Assembly (NCBI GenBank): GCA_049644285.1
Contig: JBARRP010000163.1
Location: forward strand, 1-64,000
Length of the DNA: 64,000 bases
Reading direction: 5' to 3'
DNA from: CAVRXT01 sp049644285
Lineage (GTDB): Bacteria; Acidobacteriota; Terriglobia; Acidiferrales; UBA7541
Shown here: in pieces, positions 47,971 to 56,441 of the stretch
How the letters are laid out: each line of letters begins with the position of its first letter
Numbering within the stretch: position 1 is the stretch's first letter
Position numbers and translations under genes: made by a program
The notes under the pieces: model-generated
Database searches by the model: none
Seen by the model: the letters and a program-made list of their open reading frames with translations, nothing else
Told to the model about the DNA's origin: nothing

Positions 47971-49409
47971 GGAGGGGGATCATCGAAGAGCGCATCCGAA
48001 AAACGCTGGCACGCATTCACTTGCTGGGAATCGGCGGGGCGGCGATGGCGCCGGTGGCGGGGATGTTGAAGGAGCGGGGGTATCACGTCACTGGCTCCGA
48101 TACCGGCTTGTATCCGCCGGCTTCGACGCTTCTGCAATCGCTGCACATTCCCTGGAACGAAGGTTTCAATGAAGCAAACCTGAAACCAGCGCCAGATTTA
48201 GCCGTCATCGGCAACGTCATTGCTCGTGGCAATCCCGAGCTCGAATACATTCTCGACGAGAAAATCCCCTACTGCTCGATGGCACAGATTCTCGAAGACC
48301 TGTTCATTGTGGGCCACACATCGATTGTTGTCGCCGGCACGCACGGGAAGACCACGACGACGGCGATGCTGGCATGGATATTCCATGTCGCCGGCCGCCG
48401 GCCTGATTTTCTGGTGGGCGGCGTGATTCCGAATTTCAACGACCGCAGCTACGGCCTGGGCGGCGGCGAGGAATTCATCATTGAAGGCGACGAGTACGAA
48501 ACGGCCTTTTTCGATCGCGGTCCAAAATTCCTGCACTACCATCCCGATGAGCTCATCGTCACCTCGCTCGAATACGATCACGCGGACATTTATCCCGATC
48601 TGGCTTCGATCGCATTGCAATTCCGGCGTCTGGTCAATTTGGTGCCGCGGCGCGGGCGAGTGCTCGTGTGGGGAGAAAGTGAAGAAGTAAAGGCCTGCGC
48701 GGCGAAGGCTTTTTGCCCGGTGGAAACGTTCGGACTGCGCGAGGGGGTGGATTGGTGCGCGGGCGACATCGAATGGTCGGATGGCGCAACGCAGTTCCGG
48801 GTGGCGTACCGCGGGCGGGAAGTGGCGCGCATCCGCATGAGTCTCGCCGGACGGCACAACGTGCTTGATGCGTTGGCGGCCATCGGTCTCGCTTACGGCC
48901 GTGGGGTAGAATGCGAAGCCATCGAACGCGCGATGGAAACGTTTCAGGGCGTGCGACGAAGGATGGAAGTGAAGGGAGAAGCGGGCGGCGTGCTTGTCAT
49001 CGAGGACTTTGCGCACCACCCGACTGCCATCCGCGTGACGCTTGACGCAGTTCGCACGCGCTGGCCCGGCCGCCGAATCTGGGCGGCGATCGAGCCGCGT
49101 TCGAACACGATGCGGCGAAAGATATTCCAGGACGTGTTGCCGGAGGCGCTGGCAGGGGCGGATAAGATTATCTTCGGGCCCGTCAGCCACGCTCAACTTC
49201 TCGCGGGCGAGGAACGAATGGAGCCTGAGAAAGTCGCGGAAGACCTGCGCGCTCGAGGGAAAGAGGCGCACGCGCTCGGATCGGCGCAGGAAATCGCGGA
49301 ATATCTGGCTCGAGAGGCCCGGCGGGGAGACCTGGTTCTTGTGATGTCCAACGGGAGTTTCGATGGGTTGAATGCAAAGCTTCTCGAGAAGCTCGAGCAG
49401 CGCAAGTGA
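47940..49409 (+). CDS. mpl: UDP-MurNAc:L-Ala-gamma-D-Glu-meso-DAP ligase
   Basis: 489 residues from GTG 47940, which has GGAG five bases upstream and overlaps ldcA by 31 bases. An AGGAGG inside the coding region at 47970 precedes only ATC codons, so I keep the GTG. The Rossmann start is IHLLGIGGAAMAPVAGMLKE and the P-loop is GTHGKTTTTAMLAW. EDFAHHPTAIRVTL and AIEPRSNTMRRKIF are Mpl-type Mur ligase features. Mpl joins recycled tripeptide directly to UDP-MurNAc. Together with the LD-carboxypeptidase it forms a murein recycling unit. Confidence 0.88.
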   Translation: MYSAPGCEALRRGIIEERIRKTLARIHLLGIGGAAMAPVAGMLKERGYHVTGSDTGLYPPASTLLQSLHIPWNEGFNEANLKPAPDLAVIGNVIARGNPELEYILDEKIPYCSMAQILEDLFIVGHTSIVVAGTHGKTTTTAMLAWIFHVAGRRPDFLVGGVIPNFNDRSYGLGGGEEFIIEGDEYETAFFDRGPKFLHYHPDELIVTSLEYDHADIYPDLASIALQFRRLVNLVPRRGRVLVWGESEEVKACAAKAFCPVETFGLREGVDWCAGDIEWSDGATQFRVAYRGREVARIRMSLAGRHNVLDALAAIGLAYGRGVECEAIERAMETFQGVRRRMEVKGEAGGVLVIEDFAHHPTAIRVTLDAVRTRWPGRRIWAAIEPRSNTMRRKIFQDVLPEALAGADKIIFGPVSHAQLLAGEERMEPEKVAEDLRARGKEAHALGSAQEIAEYLAREARRGDLVLVMSNGSFDGLNAKLLEKLEQRK

Positions 49410-51214
49410 TCAGGGATTGCCGGCCATTCGCGTGGGTGTTTCTATGGGCGATGGCGGTACACCCGGCGGGCGCGACCATTCGCTATCGCGTTTCAATCGC
49501 TCATCCGGAAAAACATCTCTTCCATGTCAGGATGACGGTTCCCACCGCCGGGAAGGAATTGCGCGCAGCCCTTCCCGCGTGGAATACGCTCTATCAGGTT
49601 CGCGATTTCGCCTACCGCGTGCAGGACCTCCGCGCGACTTCTTTGCCGAAGGAGTCAGCGGCGCCTTCCGAAGCTCTTCAAGTTCGCAAGCTCGACAAGC
49701 AGACCTGGCAAATCCGATTCGCTCGGAGCGGCAACACAACGCCGGACTTGGGTAACGTTCAGATCGAGTATGAGATCTTTTGGGATACGCCTGGACCATT
49801 CAGCTCGCAACTCGATGCCCATCACGCCTTCATCAATCCGGCGGAGATTCTGTTCTACGTTCCTGACCGACGGGATGAAGATGTTGAGATCAGCTTTTCC
49901 GATTTGCCTGCTGGGTGGCGCGCGGCCGTCGAGCTCCCGGCCGGCGGAGACGGTTTGTCTTTTCGGGCGCCGGGCTACGACGCGCTTGCGGACGCGCCGA
50001 TAGAACTAGGGTCGTTTGAGGAATTCCGCTTTCAAGAAGGGAGCGCTCAGATTCGCTTCGCGGTTGACGGGCAATCGTGGAGTCGCGGCCGGCTCGAAGA
50101 GGCGCTTCGCCGGATCGTTCGCACCCAGACAGGGATGATGCGCGAAGTCCCGTTTCAAGAATATCTCTTCATTTTCCATTTCGGAGCTTATACCCCCTCT
50201 TTGACCGGCGGCATGGAGCACTTGAATTCGACGGCGATTGCCACGGTGAGCGAAGATTCGGGTGTGGTGGTTGCGGCGCACGAGTTCTTCCATCTTTGGA
50301 ACGTCAAGCGCATCCGGCCACAAAGCCTTGAGCCGGTTGACTACACGAAGGAACAATGGACGCGCGCCCTGTGGTTTGCCGAAGGCGTGACGAACACCTA
50401 TGGCAGCTACACTCTGGTGCGCTCGGGCCTGTGGGGTCGCGAGCAGTTCTACCAGGATTTGGCCGACGCCTTCGCGGAACTGGACTCACGCGCGGCGAGG
50501 GTTTGGCAAAGCGTGGAGGAATCGAGCCTGGATGCGTGGTTCGACAAATACGACACCTACCGCCGTCCCGAATTCAGCATATCGTATTATGACAAGGGCC
50601 AGATACTGGGAGTTTTGCTCGATCTTTCGATTCGCGATGCGACCGACAATCACAAGTCCCTGGACGACCTCCTGCGCGCCATGAACGAAGAATTCGCCCA
50701 TCGCCGCCGGTATTACAACGACAGCGAGGACATCCGCGCCGTGATTGAAAAGGTTTCCGGGCGGAGCTTCGAAGATTTTTTTCGCCGCTTCGTCTCCGGC
50801 ACGGACGAAATTCCAGCGAATGAGTTCCTTGCTCTCGCTGGTCTCGATCTGAAGACGGAAAGGACGCGGAATTCGGATCTGGGGTTCTGGCCGGGGCGGG
50901 GGCCGGAGAGTTCGCAGGCTGTGATCAGCGTCGAGTCCGGCAGCGGCGCGGAGGAGGGCGGTGTGCGACAGGGAGATGTGCTTCTCTCTCTCAACGGAGA
51001 CGCTTTCCCTCAGAATTCGGGCGCTTGGCTGCGAGAGCACTCCCCGGGAGAAACGGTGCGTCTGCGGGTGCGGCGCAGAAACGGCGCCGAGCAAGAATTG
51101 ACGTTCGCCCTCGGGCTGCGCGAAGACAGAAATTATCGGATCGAAGAGCTTGCGCACCCGAGCGACCGGCAGCGGCGGATTCGTGAAGGAATCCTGCGCG
51201 GAACCACCGACTAG
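49406..51214 (+). CDS. Secreted M61-family glycyl aminopeptidase with PDZ domain
   Basis: 602 residues. The GTG start overlaps the mpl stop (GTGA). A signal-like N-terminus (PFAWVFLWAMAVHPAGA) precedes the N-domain of M61. The zinc site VVAAHEFFHLWNVKRIRP lies near residue 291 and the third ligand near 327 in ALWFAEGVTNTYGSY. A PDZ domain ends the protein (GSGAEEGGVRQGDVLLSLNG). M61 enzymes remove N-terminal Gly or acidic residues. With the murein-recycling genes upstream, a cell-wall peptide substrate is possible but not shown. Confidence 0.92.
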   Translation: MIRDCRPFAWVFLWAMAVHPAGATIRYRVSIAHPEKHLFHVRMTVPTAGKELRAALPAWNTLYQVRDFAYRVQDLRATSLPKESAAPSEALQVRKLDKQTWQIRFARSGNTTPDLGNVQIEYEIFWDTPGPFSSQLDAHHAFINPAEILFYVPDRRDEDVEISFSDLPAGWRAAVELPAGGDGLSFRAPGYDALADAPIELGSFEEFRFQEGSAQIRFAVDGQSWSRGRLEEALRRIVRTQTGMMREVPFQEYLFIFHFGAYTPSLTGGMEHLNSTAIATVSEDSGVVVAAHEFFHLWNVKRIRPQSLEPVDYTKEQWTRALWFAEGVTNTYGSYTLVRSGLWGREQFYQDLADAFAELDSRAARVWQSVEESSLDAWFDKYDTYRRPEFSISYYDKGQILGVLLDLSIRDATDNHKSLDDLLRAMNEEFAHRRRYYNDSEDIRAVIEKVSGRSFEDFFRRFVSGTDEIPANEFLALAGLDLKTERTRNSDLGFWPGRGPESSQAVISVESGSGAEEGGVRQGDVLLSLNGDAFPQNSGAWLREHSPGETVRLRVRRRNGAEQELTFALGLREDRNYRIEELAHPSDRQRRIREGILRGTTD

Positions 51215-51231
51215 CAAGATCGGACGGCGCT

Positions 51232-51975
51232 TTGGCGATCATCTACTTCCTTCGGACAATCGGGGTGGTTCTGTACATCGCAGCGTGGCTCGTCCTTATC
51301 GCACCTGCCCTCATTCTCTATACGATCCTGGTTCACTCAGCCGACCTTCTTTATCGCGTGGCGATGGTTGGCGTTCGAGGAGCTGCGCGGCTCGCGGGAA
51401 TGCGCATTCGCGTCGAAGGGATTGAAAATGTTCCACCTGGAGCGTGCGTGTTTGTTGCCAATCACGTAAGCAATGTGGACCCCCTTGCGGTTGTGCCGGT
51501 GATTCCGAAACGGGTCGCGCTGCTGGCGAAGAGCGAACTGTTCCGCATTCCAATTCTTGCGACGGCAATGCGCCTTGCCAGCTTTGTTCCAGTGGATCGG
51601 CGCGATCCTGAAGCGGCGGCCGCGAGTGTGGGCAAGGCGCTCGAGAACCTGCGTTGCGGCGTCTCATTCCTGGTTTATCCCGAAGGTACGCGTAGCCCGG
51701 ATGGGCGGCTGAGGCCTTTTAAGAAAGGCTCGTTCGTGCTGGCGATTCAGGGCGGAGTGCCGGTGGTTCCGATTTCAATCATCGGAACGCAGAAAGTGAT
51801 GCGCAAAGGAGAGCGGTTCATGCGTCCGGGTGAAGTAACGATTCGATTCGGACCACCTGTGGACGCGACGAAGTACACGATGGACCAGCGGGTGGGCTTG
51901 GTGGGACGAGTCCACGATCTCATTGCCGCCGGTCTGCCGGAGGATCAGCGGCCGCTACCCGCGGCGCGAGAATAG
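51232..51975 (+). CDS. plsC: 1-acyl-sn-glycerol-3-phosphate acyltransferase
   Basis: 247 residues from TTG 51232. Two hydrophobic segments at the N-terminus (GVVLYIAAWLVLIAPALILY) anchor it. The catalytic NHVSNVDPL (NHx4D) and the phosphate-binding YPEGTRSPDG are present, with FVPVDRRDPEAA and VPVVPISIIGT. It makes phosphatidate for membrane lipids. It lies 17 bases after the M61 gene, so it is probably the end of the ldcA-mpl-M61-plsC transcript. Its 3' end overlaps that of lpxD, which runs the opposite way, by 31 bases. Confidence 0.9.
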   Translation: MAIIYFLRTIGVVLYIAAWLVLIAPALILYTILVHSADLLYRVAMVGVRGAARLAGMRIRVEGIENVPPGACVFVANHVSNVDPLAVVPVIPKRVALLAKSELFRIPILATAMRLASFVPVDRRDPEAAAASVGKALENLRCGVSFLVYPEGTRSPDGRLRPFKKGSFVLAIQGGVPVVPISIIGTQKVMRKGERFMRPGEVTIRFGPPVDATKYTMDQRVGLVGRVHDLIAAGLPEDQRPLPAARE

Positions 51976-53012
51976 CCATCCGTTCCGCGCCGACGGGGTT
52001 TGCGCAGCGCCGCGACCTGCGCCTTGAGATCGCGCACCGTTTTCTGAAGCTCCGGCAGACGCGCGAAAATCGCGGAAGCCTTGAGCCACGTCTTATTCTC
52101 GATCGCGGGATAGCCGGAATAGAGCGCGCCGGCTGGGACGTCGTGGGGGACTCCGCTCTGCGAGCTAATCACAGCGTCGTCGCCGATGGTCAAATGTCCC
52201 GCCGCGCCGACTTGTCCGGCGAGGGTGCAGCGATTTCCAACGCGGGTCGAGCCCGCCAAACCGACTTGGCCGCACAAAAGAGTATCCTCGCCCACTTTCG
52301 ACGCGTGACCTACCTGGACTAGATTGTCGAGTTTCGTGCCGCGTCCAATTCGCGTCTCGCCGATCGTGGCGCGGTCTACGGTGGTGTTAGCCTGGATCTC
52401 GACATCATCTTCAATGACGGCAACTCCGGACTGCCGCATCTTGTACCAGCGCGCATCTTCCCGGCGGGCAAAGCCGAAGCCATCTCCGCCAACGACAGCC
52501 CCGTTCTGCAGGATCACGCGATGTCCGATTTTGCAGAACTCGCGTACGCAGGCGTGGGAGTGAGCGAAAAAGTCGTCTCCGATGCGGGCGCCGCGATAGA
52601 TGGCTACAAAGCTGTGCAAGACGGCATTGCGGCCGATTTGCACATCTGCGTCGATGAAGCAGTAAGGTCCGATGTGAGGGCCCGCGCCGACCCGCGCTGA
52701 GGGGTCAACAATGGCGGTGGGATGAATTTCGGGCGCATAGCGCGGGGGCTGATAGAAGAATTCAATGGCACGGGCGAAGTCGAGGTAGGGATTCGCGGAC
52801 CGCAGGGCGGCGATGGGCACTGGGCCCGCGTCCCGAGCCACGACGATGGCCGAGGCGCGAGTCTTCGCAATCCAGGGCCGGTATCGCCGGTTCGCCAGGA
52901 ACGTCAATTGTCCCGGGGCGGCTTCTTCCAGCCCGGCCACTCCGGTGATCTCAATGTTGGCGTCACCCTCGACCTGGCAATCCAGGCGGCGGCCAATTTC
53001 GGAAAGTTTCAT
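51945..53012 (-). CDS. lpxD: UDP-3-O-acylglucosamine N-acyltransferase
   Basis: 355 residues. LpxD adds the second acyl chain in lipid A synthesis, direct evidence of an outer membrane. The N-domain has SEIGRRLDCQVEGDANIEIT and PGQLTFLANRRYRPW. The left-handed beta-helix has many hexapeptide repeats, and the catalytic His is in LVQVGHASKVGED. A C-terminal helix follows, rich in Arg/Leu. It overlaps plsC tail to tail by 31 bases. It lies 120 bases after a small gene on the same strand and probably shares its promoter. Confidence 0.94.
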   Translation of the reverse strand: MKLSEIGRRLDCQVEGDANIEITGVAGLEEAAPGQLTFLANRRYRPWIAKTRASAIVVARDAGPVPIAALRSANPYLDFARAIEFFYQPPRYAPEIHPTAIVDPSARVGAGPHIGPYCFIDADVQIGRNAVLHSFVAIYRGARIGDDFFAHSHACVREFCKIGHRVILQNGAVVGGDGFGFARREDARWYKMRQSGVAVIEDDVEIQANTTVDRATIGETRIGRGTKLDNLVQVGHASKVGEDTLLCGQVGLAGSTRVGNRCTLAGQVGAAGHLTIGDDAVISSQSGVPHDVPAGALYSGYPAIENKTWLKASAIFARLPELQKTVRDLKAQVAALRKPRRRGTDGYSRAAGSGR

Positions 53013-53131
53013 GGAATCCTCCGACGGTTCGCGTGCTCGCGGCAGTCGAGCGCCACGCGAGCCACTCTACAACAATCACTTGCGAAATGGGGATGCTGAG
53101 AACGGCGCGAAGGATTGAACGACGCTGGCCG

Positions 53132-53632
53132 CTACTCGGTGAAGAGTTTCGGTTGAGAGGCTCCGGCGGTGGCCGAGGCCGCGCGGGGTACGCGCCTGGC
53201 GATGCCAACGACGCCGAGCACCTTCATTTCCGCGAGGGCCGACCGGGGAATGAACAGACGCAAACTATTGCCATGCAGGTCGGGAGGTGTCAGTTGAACT
53301 CCGTTTTCGAGAAGATCCAGGAGGTCGTTGGAGACGATACCTTCGATGGAGTCCCCGTCGCGGAACCTGAGCTTCACCCAGAGGCCATCCAGTTTGGGCC
53401 GGCTGTAGAATGCCTTCCGCTCGGGCTCGTAGGATTCGCTGAATTCGCGCACGAAGTAGACGCACTTGACATCCTCGATCGGCATCGATAGATGCTCGCC
53501 ATCCGGTGTTAGCAGATTGAGTTTTTCAATCCGGCCCAGGCCGGTCGGGTTCAGATAGCCACGTACGGGGGTGCCTTCCTGAAGGACTACGACTACCTTT
53601 TTGTGGGTCGACGCTGGGGATCGACTTTTCAC
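53132..53632 (-). CDS. Hypothetical protein upstream of lpxD (DUF6982-like)
   Basis: 166 residues from GTG 53632. The N-terminal half is beta-rich (KKVVVVLQEGTPVRGYLNP, LLTPDGEHLSMPIEDVKCVYFV) and the second half repeats a similar fold (GLWVKLRFRDGDSIEGIVSN, LRLFIPRSALAEMKVLGVVG). A promoter at 53678-53706 would start transcription near 53671, so the longer in-frame TTG at 53674 is excluded from the message. No signal peptide or catalytic motif is seen. It may belong to a widespread family of small beta proteins next to envelope genes in Acidobacteriota; the function is unknown. Confidence 0.7.
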   Translation of the reverse strand: MKSRSPASTHKKVVVVLQEGTPVRGYLNPTGLGRIEKLNLLTPDGEHLSMPIEDVKCVYFVREFSESYEPERKAFYSRPKLDGLWVKLRFRDGDSIEGIVSNDLLDLLENGVQLTPPDLHGNSLRLFIPRSALAEMKVLGVVGIARRVPRAASATAGASQPKLFTE

Positions 53633-53677
53633 CGGGCAAAGCGCGTTCTCGGGAAGACTCTTGCGAACACGCAACGG

Positions 53678-53706
53678 TTATGCTATCCTTGCGCGAAATC
53701 GCTGTC
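53678..53706 (-). promoter_or_regulatory. Sigma70-like promoter of the DUF6982-lpxD unit
   Basis: On the minus strand TTGACA (53706-53701) is a perfect -35 and TAGCAT (53683-53678) a fair -10, separated by exactly 17 bases. Transcription would begin near 53671. This is one of the clearest promoters in the window and decides the start of the small gene. Confidence 0.6.
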
Positions 53707-53749
53707 AAGTTGTTGGTGCTCAAAGGGTTAGCATCGGAGCGTCGGGCGA

Positions 53750-55387
53750 TTGACCCACACAAGGCAGATCCTCAAATCCGCCTCCGTAATAACCGTCGCG
53801 ACCATAATCAGCCGTATTTGCGGGTATTTACGCGACCAACGGATCACACTCCTCCTTGGAACATCGGTCACGGCCGATTGCTTCATTTTATCCTTCGGAA
53901 TCCCCAACCTAGTGCGGCGCCTGGTGGCGGATGGAGCCATATCGGCCTCGTTCATACCTGTGTTCACCGGCTATCTTCGAGAGAAGTCGCGCGAAGAGGC
54001 TTGGGATTTCGTGGGGAGGGTTTTCTGGACTCTGTGCCTGGTGCTCGCCGGCGTCGCGGTGTTGGGAGTGGTGTTTTCGCATCAGGTCATCGCTCTCTTT
54101 ACTGCATTGGGCCAAGGGCCCGCCCATTGGGAGCAAGCCGTCTACCTCAACCGGATCATGTTCCCATACGTTTTCTTCATTGGGTTGGCGGCACTGGCCG
54201 CAGCCATTCTGAACAGTTTCCACATCTTCGGGCTTCCGGCGGCGATGCCTATTCTTTCCAACGTCACAATCATCCTCTTCTCGGTCGGGTTGGTGTACCG
54301 GCCGATCATGAACTGGGCGCCCGACGCGTACCGAAGTCCGGCGGTGGCGCTCTCGGTGGGAGTAATTCTTGGCGGGGCTATGCAGCTCGCCGTGCTCTTC
54401 AGGGAATTGGCTCGGAGGGGCATGCACTTTCGGTTTGGTGTCTCGCTTCGGGACCCGGGAATTCGGACACTGGGCCGTCTTATGGTCCCGGGATTTTTCG
54501 GGATCGGGGTTTATCAGATCAATTTCTTCGTGGGCAGAGTTTTTGCCACGTCCGCGCGGCTTCCGCAAGGCAGCGTCACTTCGCTCTACGTCGCCGATCG
54601 AGTCACCGAGCTGGTCGTGGGGACCTTCGCGATTGCGGTCTCGACGGTAATCTTGCCGATGATGTCACACCAGGCGGCGGAAGGAAATTATGCGGACATG
54701 AAGAAGACGTTCGGCTTCTCGACGCGCTTCGTTTCCTTTGTGACGATTCCCGCAGCGGTGGGATTGTTTCTGTTGCGCGAACCAATCGTCAGAGTGCTTT
54801 TCCAGCACGGCGAGTTCGCTGCGCAATCGACGATGCTCACCTCTCGTGCCCTGCTTTATTATTCCCTTGGGCTTCCGGGATTCGCAGCCGTCAAGCTGGT
54901 GGTGCCTCTTTTTTATGCACTTCGCGATACGGCAACGCCCGTGCGCGTGGCGGCTTACGCGATGGTCCTGAACGTTTTGTTGAACATCGTGTTCCTTGCA
55001 GCGTTTTCGCGTTACCTTTCAAACGGGAGCCCGGCGCTGGCGAGCGCGCTCTCCGCTTACCTGAATTTTTCGCTGCTCTTCCTGCTTTTCCGGCGGCGCT
55101 TCGGAAGAGTGGGGGCGCGGGCGATCGTGGTGTCGCTCGCAAAGATTTCGATCTGTTCAGGGGCGATGGGTCTGGGCTGCGCGGCGATGAAAAACTACGT
55201 GCATTTCGATTCGTTGCGTCACGTCCTTTCTCAAGCCGCCATCCTCGCCGCGATGATTGGGTTGTGCGCGGGAGTTTACCTGGCGCTGGCGTGGCTGCTG
55301 CGTTGCGAGGAGCTCGTCGAAGCGGCCACTCTTTTTCGTCGCGGTGAAGTGGCGCCAGCGGGCGCGTCTGATTGGGTCCGAGGATGA
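53750..55387 (+). CDS. murJ: Lipid II flippase MurJ
   Basis: 545-residue polytopic inner-membrane protein of the MviN/MurJ family, which flips lipid II for peptidoglycan synthesis. Conserved regions are ISRICGYLRDQRITLLLGTS, FGIPNLVRRLVADGAISASF, IPVFTGYL and, in the second half, RVTELVVGTFAIAVSTVILP and MMSHQAA. It has many hydrophobic helices. The start is TTG 53750; no better ATG precedes the family N-terminus. It is divergent from the small gene upstream of lpxD. xerD follows after 21 bases. A longer overlapping frame in another register is a composition artefact. Confidence 0.93.
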   Translation: MTHTRQILKSASVITVATIISRICGYLRDQRITLLLGTSVTADCFILSFGIPNLVRRLVADGAISASFIPVFTGYLREKSREEAWDFVGRVFWTLCLVLAGVAVLGVVFSHQVIALFTALGQGPAHWEQAVYLNRIMFPYVFFIGLAALAAAILNSFHIFGLPAAMPILSNVTIILFSVGLVYRPIMNWAPDAYRSPAVALSVGVILGGAMQLAVLFRELARRGMHFRFGVSLRDPGIRTLGRLMVPGFFGIGVYQINFFVGRVFATSARLPQGSVTSLYVADRVTELVVGTFAIAVSTVILPMMSHQAAEGNYADMKKTFGFSTRFVSFVTIPAAVGLFLLREPIVRVLFQHGEFAAQSTMLTSRALLYYSLGLPGFAAVKLVVPLFYALRDTATPVRVAAYAMVLNVLLNIVFLAAFSRYLSNGSPALASALSAYLNFSLLFLLFRRRFGRVGARAIVVSLAKISICSGAMGLGCAAMKNYVHFDSLRHVLSQAAILAAMIGLCAGVYLALAWLLRCEELVEAATLFRRGEVAPAGASDWVRG

Positions 55388-55408
55388 AGCAGTGATTGAG
55401 GAAATCCC

Positions 55409-56293
55409 ATGGATGGACTGATCCTGTCTTTCCTGGCCTACATTCGAATTGAAAAAGGCCTGGCGGAAAATACGGTGCTGGCGTATCGCCGGGATCTCCT
55501 GAAGTTTGCCGACTTCGTCGCGAAGAACCACCTCGAAGCCGAGAGAATCGTGCGAAGCAATCTGGTGGATTACCTCAGCAGCCTTTACCAGCGACGCCTC
55601 GATAGCCGATCGGTGGGCCGGCACCTCGCCAGCTTGCGGCAGTTCTTCCGCTTCTTGTGCGCCGAAGGGATTATCCGCGACGATCCGGCTCTGAATATCG
55701 AATCGCCACGATTCCGTTATAGCCTGCCGAGCTTCTTGAGCATCGAGGAAGTGGAGCGGCTGCTTGCCCAACCAGACGCCAAAACGGTGGGAGGCCTGCG
55801 TGATAAGGCGATGATCGAGCTGATGTATTCGACGGGTTTGCGGGTTTCCGAGCTTTGCGGTCTCCGCGTCAGCGATCTGGAGATGCAAGTGGGTTGCTTG
55901 CGTTGTCTTGGCAAGGGCAATAAAGAGAGGCTCGTGCCCGTAGGCCGGTCGGCCCTGGCCCTGGTGCAGGAATATCTGCGGGATTCGCGTCCCAAACTGC
56001 TGGGCGATAAAACGTCAGCGAATCTATTCTTGAGCCGAATCGGCACTCCCATGAACCGAATCGCGTTCTGGCGAATGCTCTCCGCTTACGGGCGGAAGGC
56101 TGGACTGCGGATGAGGCTGAAGCCGCATATGCTGCGTCACAGCTTTGCGACGCACCTGCTGGACCGGGGGGCCGACTTGCGGTCCGTTCAGATGATGCTG
56201 GGCCATGCCGACATAACGACTACGCAGATTTACACCCACGTGGTGGAAGAGCGGCTGAAACAAGTTTACAAAGCGCATCACCCCCGAGCCTAA
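55409..56293 (+). CDS. xerD: Tyrosine recombinase XerD/XerC type
   Basis: 294 residues. All six catalytic residues of the tyrosine recombinase family are visible: Arg145 (TGLRVSEL), Lys172 (GKGNKER), His240 and Arg243 (PHMLRHSF), His266 (LGHADITTTQ) and Tyr275 (QIYTHV). The N-terminal SAM-like domain (FLAYIRIEKGLAENTVLAYR) is complete, and the length fits XerC/XerD rather than phage integrases. It would resolve chromosome dimers at dif. GAGGAAATCCC precedes the ATG. No attachment site or mobile element is next to it, so it is housekeeping. Confidence 0.9.
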   Translation: MDGLILSFLAYIRIEKGLAENTVLAYRRDLLKFADFVAKNHLEAERIVRSNLVDYLSSLYQRRLDSRSVGRHLASLRQFFRFLCAEGIIRDDPALNIESPRFRYSLPSFLSIEEVERLLAQPDAKTVGGLRDKAMIELMYSTGLRVSELCGLRVSDLEMQVGCLRCLGKGNKERLVPVGRSALALVQEYLRDSRPKLLGDKTSANLFLSRIGTPMNRIAFWRMLSAYGRKAGLRMRLKPHMLRHSFATHLLDRGADLRSVQMMLGHADITTTQIYTHVVEERLKQVYKAHHPRA

Positions 56294-56441
56294 AGAAAAG
56301 AATTGGGTTCGGTGCCGCGCCGAGGGGGGCGGCGGCGTCAGGGGAGAGCAATTCCGGTCCGGTTGTAACTTTCCAAGACGGCCGATTCTCAAAAGGTTCA
56401 GCACGGGTTGCGGCGCGTTGCGCGAGGAGGCTACCAACCTC

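Noticed and set aside
47970..47990. mpl starting at an ATC behind AGGAGG
   Set aside because: AGGAGG at 47970 is well placed for ATC 47982, but GTG 47940 also has GGAG at good spacing and is a normal start; the ATC start is unnecessary.
53632..53674. TTG 53674 as start of the gene before lpxD
   Set aside because: It lies between the -10 element and the expected transcription start, so it would not be in the message.
53680..55347. A 555-codon open frame overlapping murJ in another register
   Set aside because: MurJ motifs and membrane helices are in the 53750-55387 frame. The overlapping frame has Arg/Gly/Ser-rich composition typical of GC-rich shadow frames and no family resemblance.
55409..56293. 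Xer-type recombinase as a phage integrase marking an island
   Set aside because: Length and motifs fit XerC/XerD, neighbours are housekeeping genes, and no attachment-site repeats or phage genes are seen.
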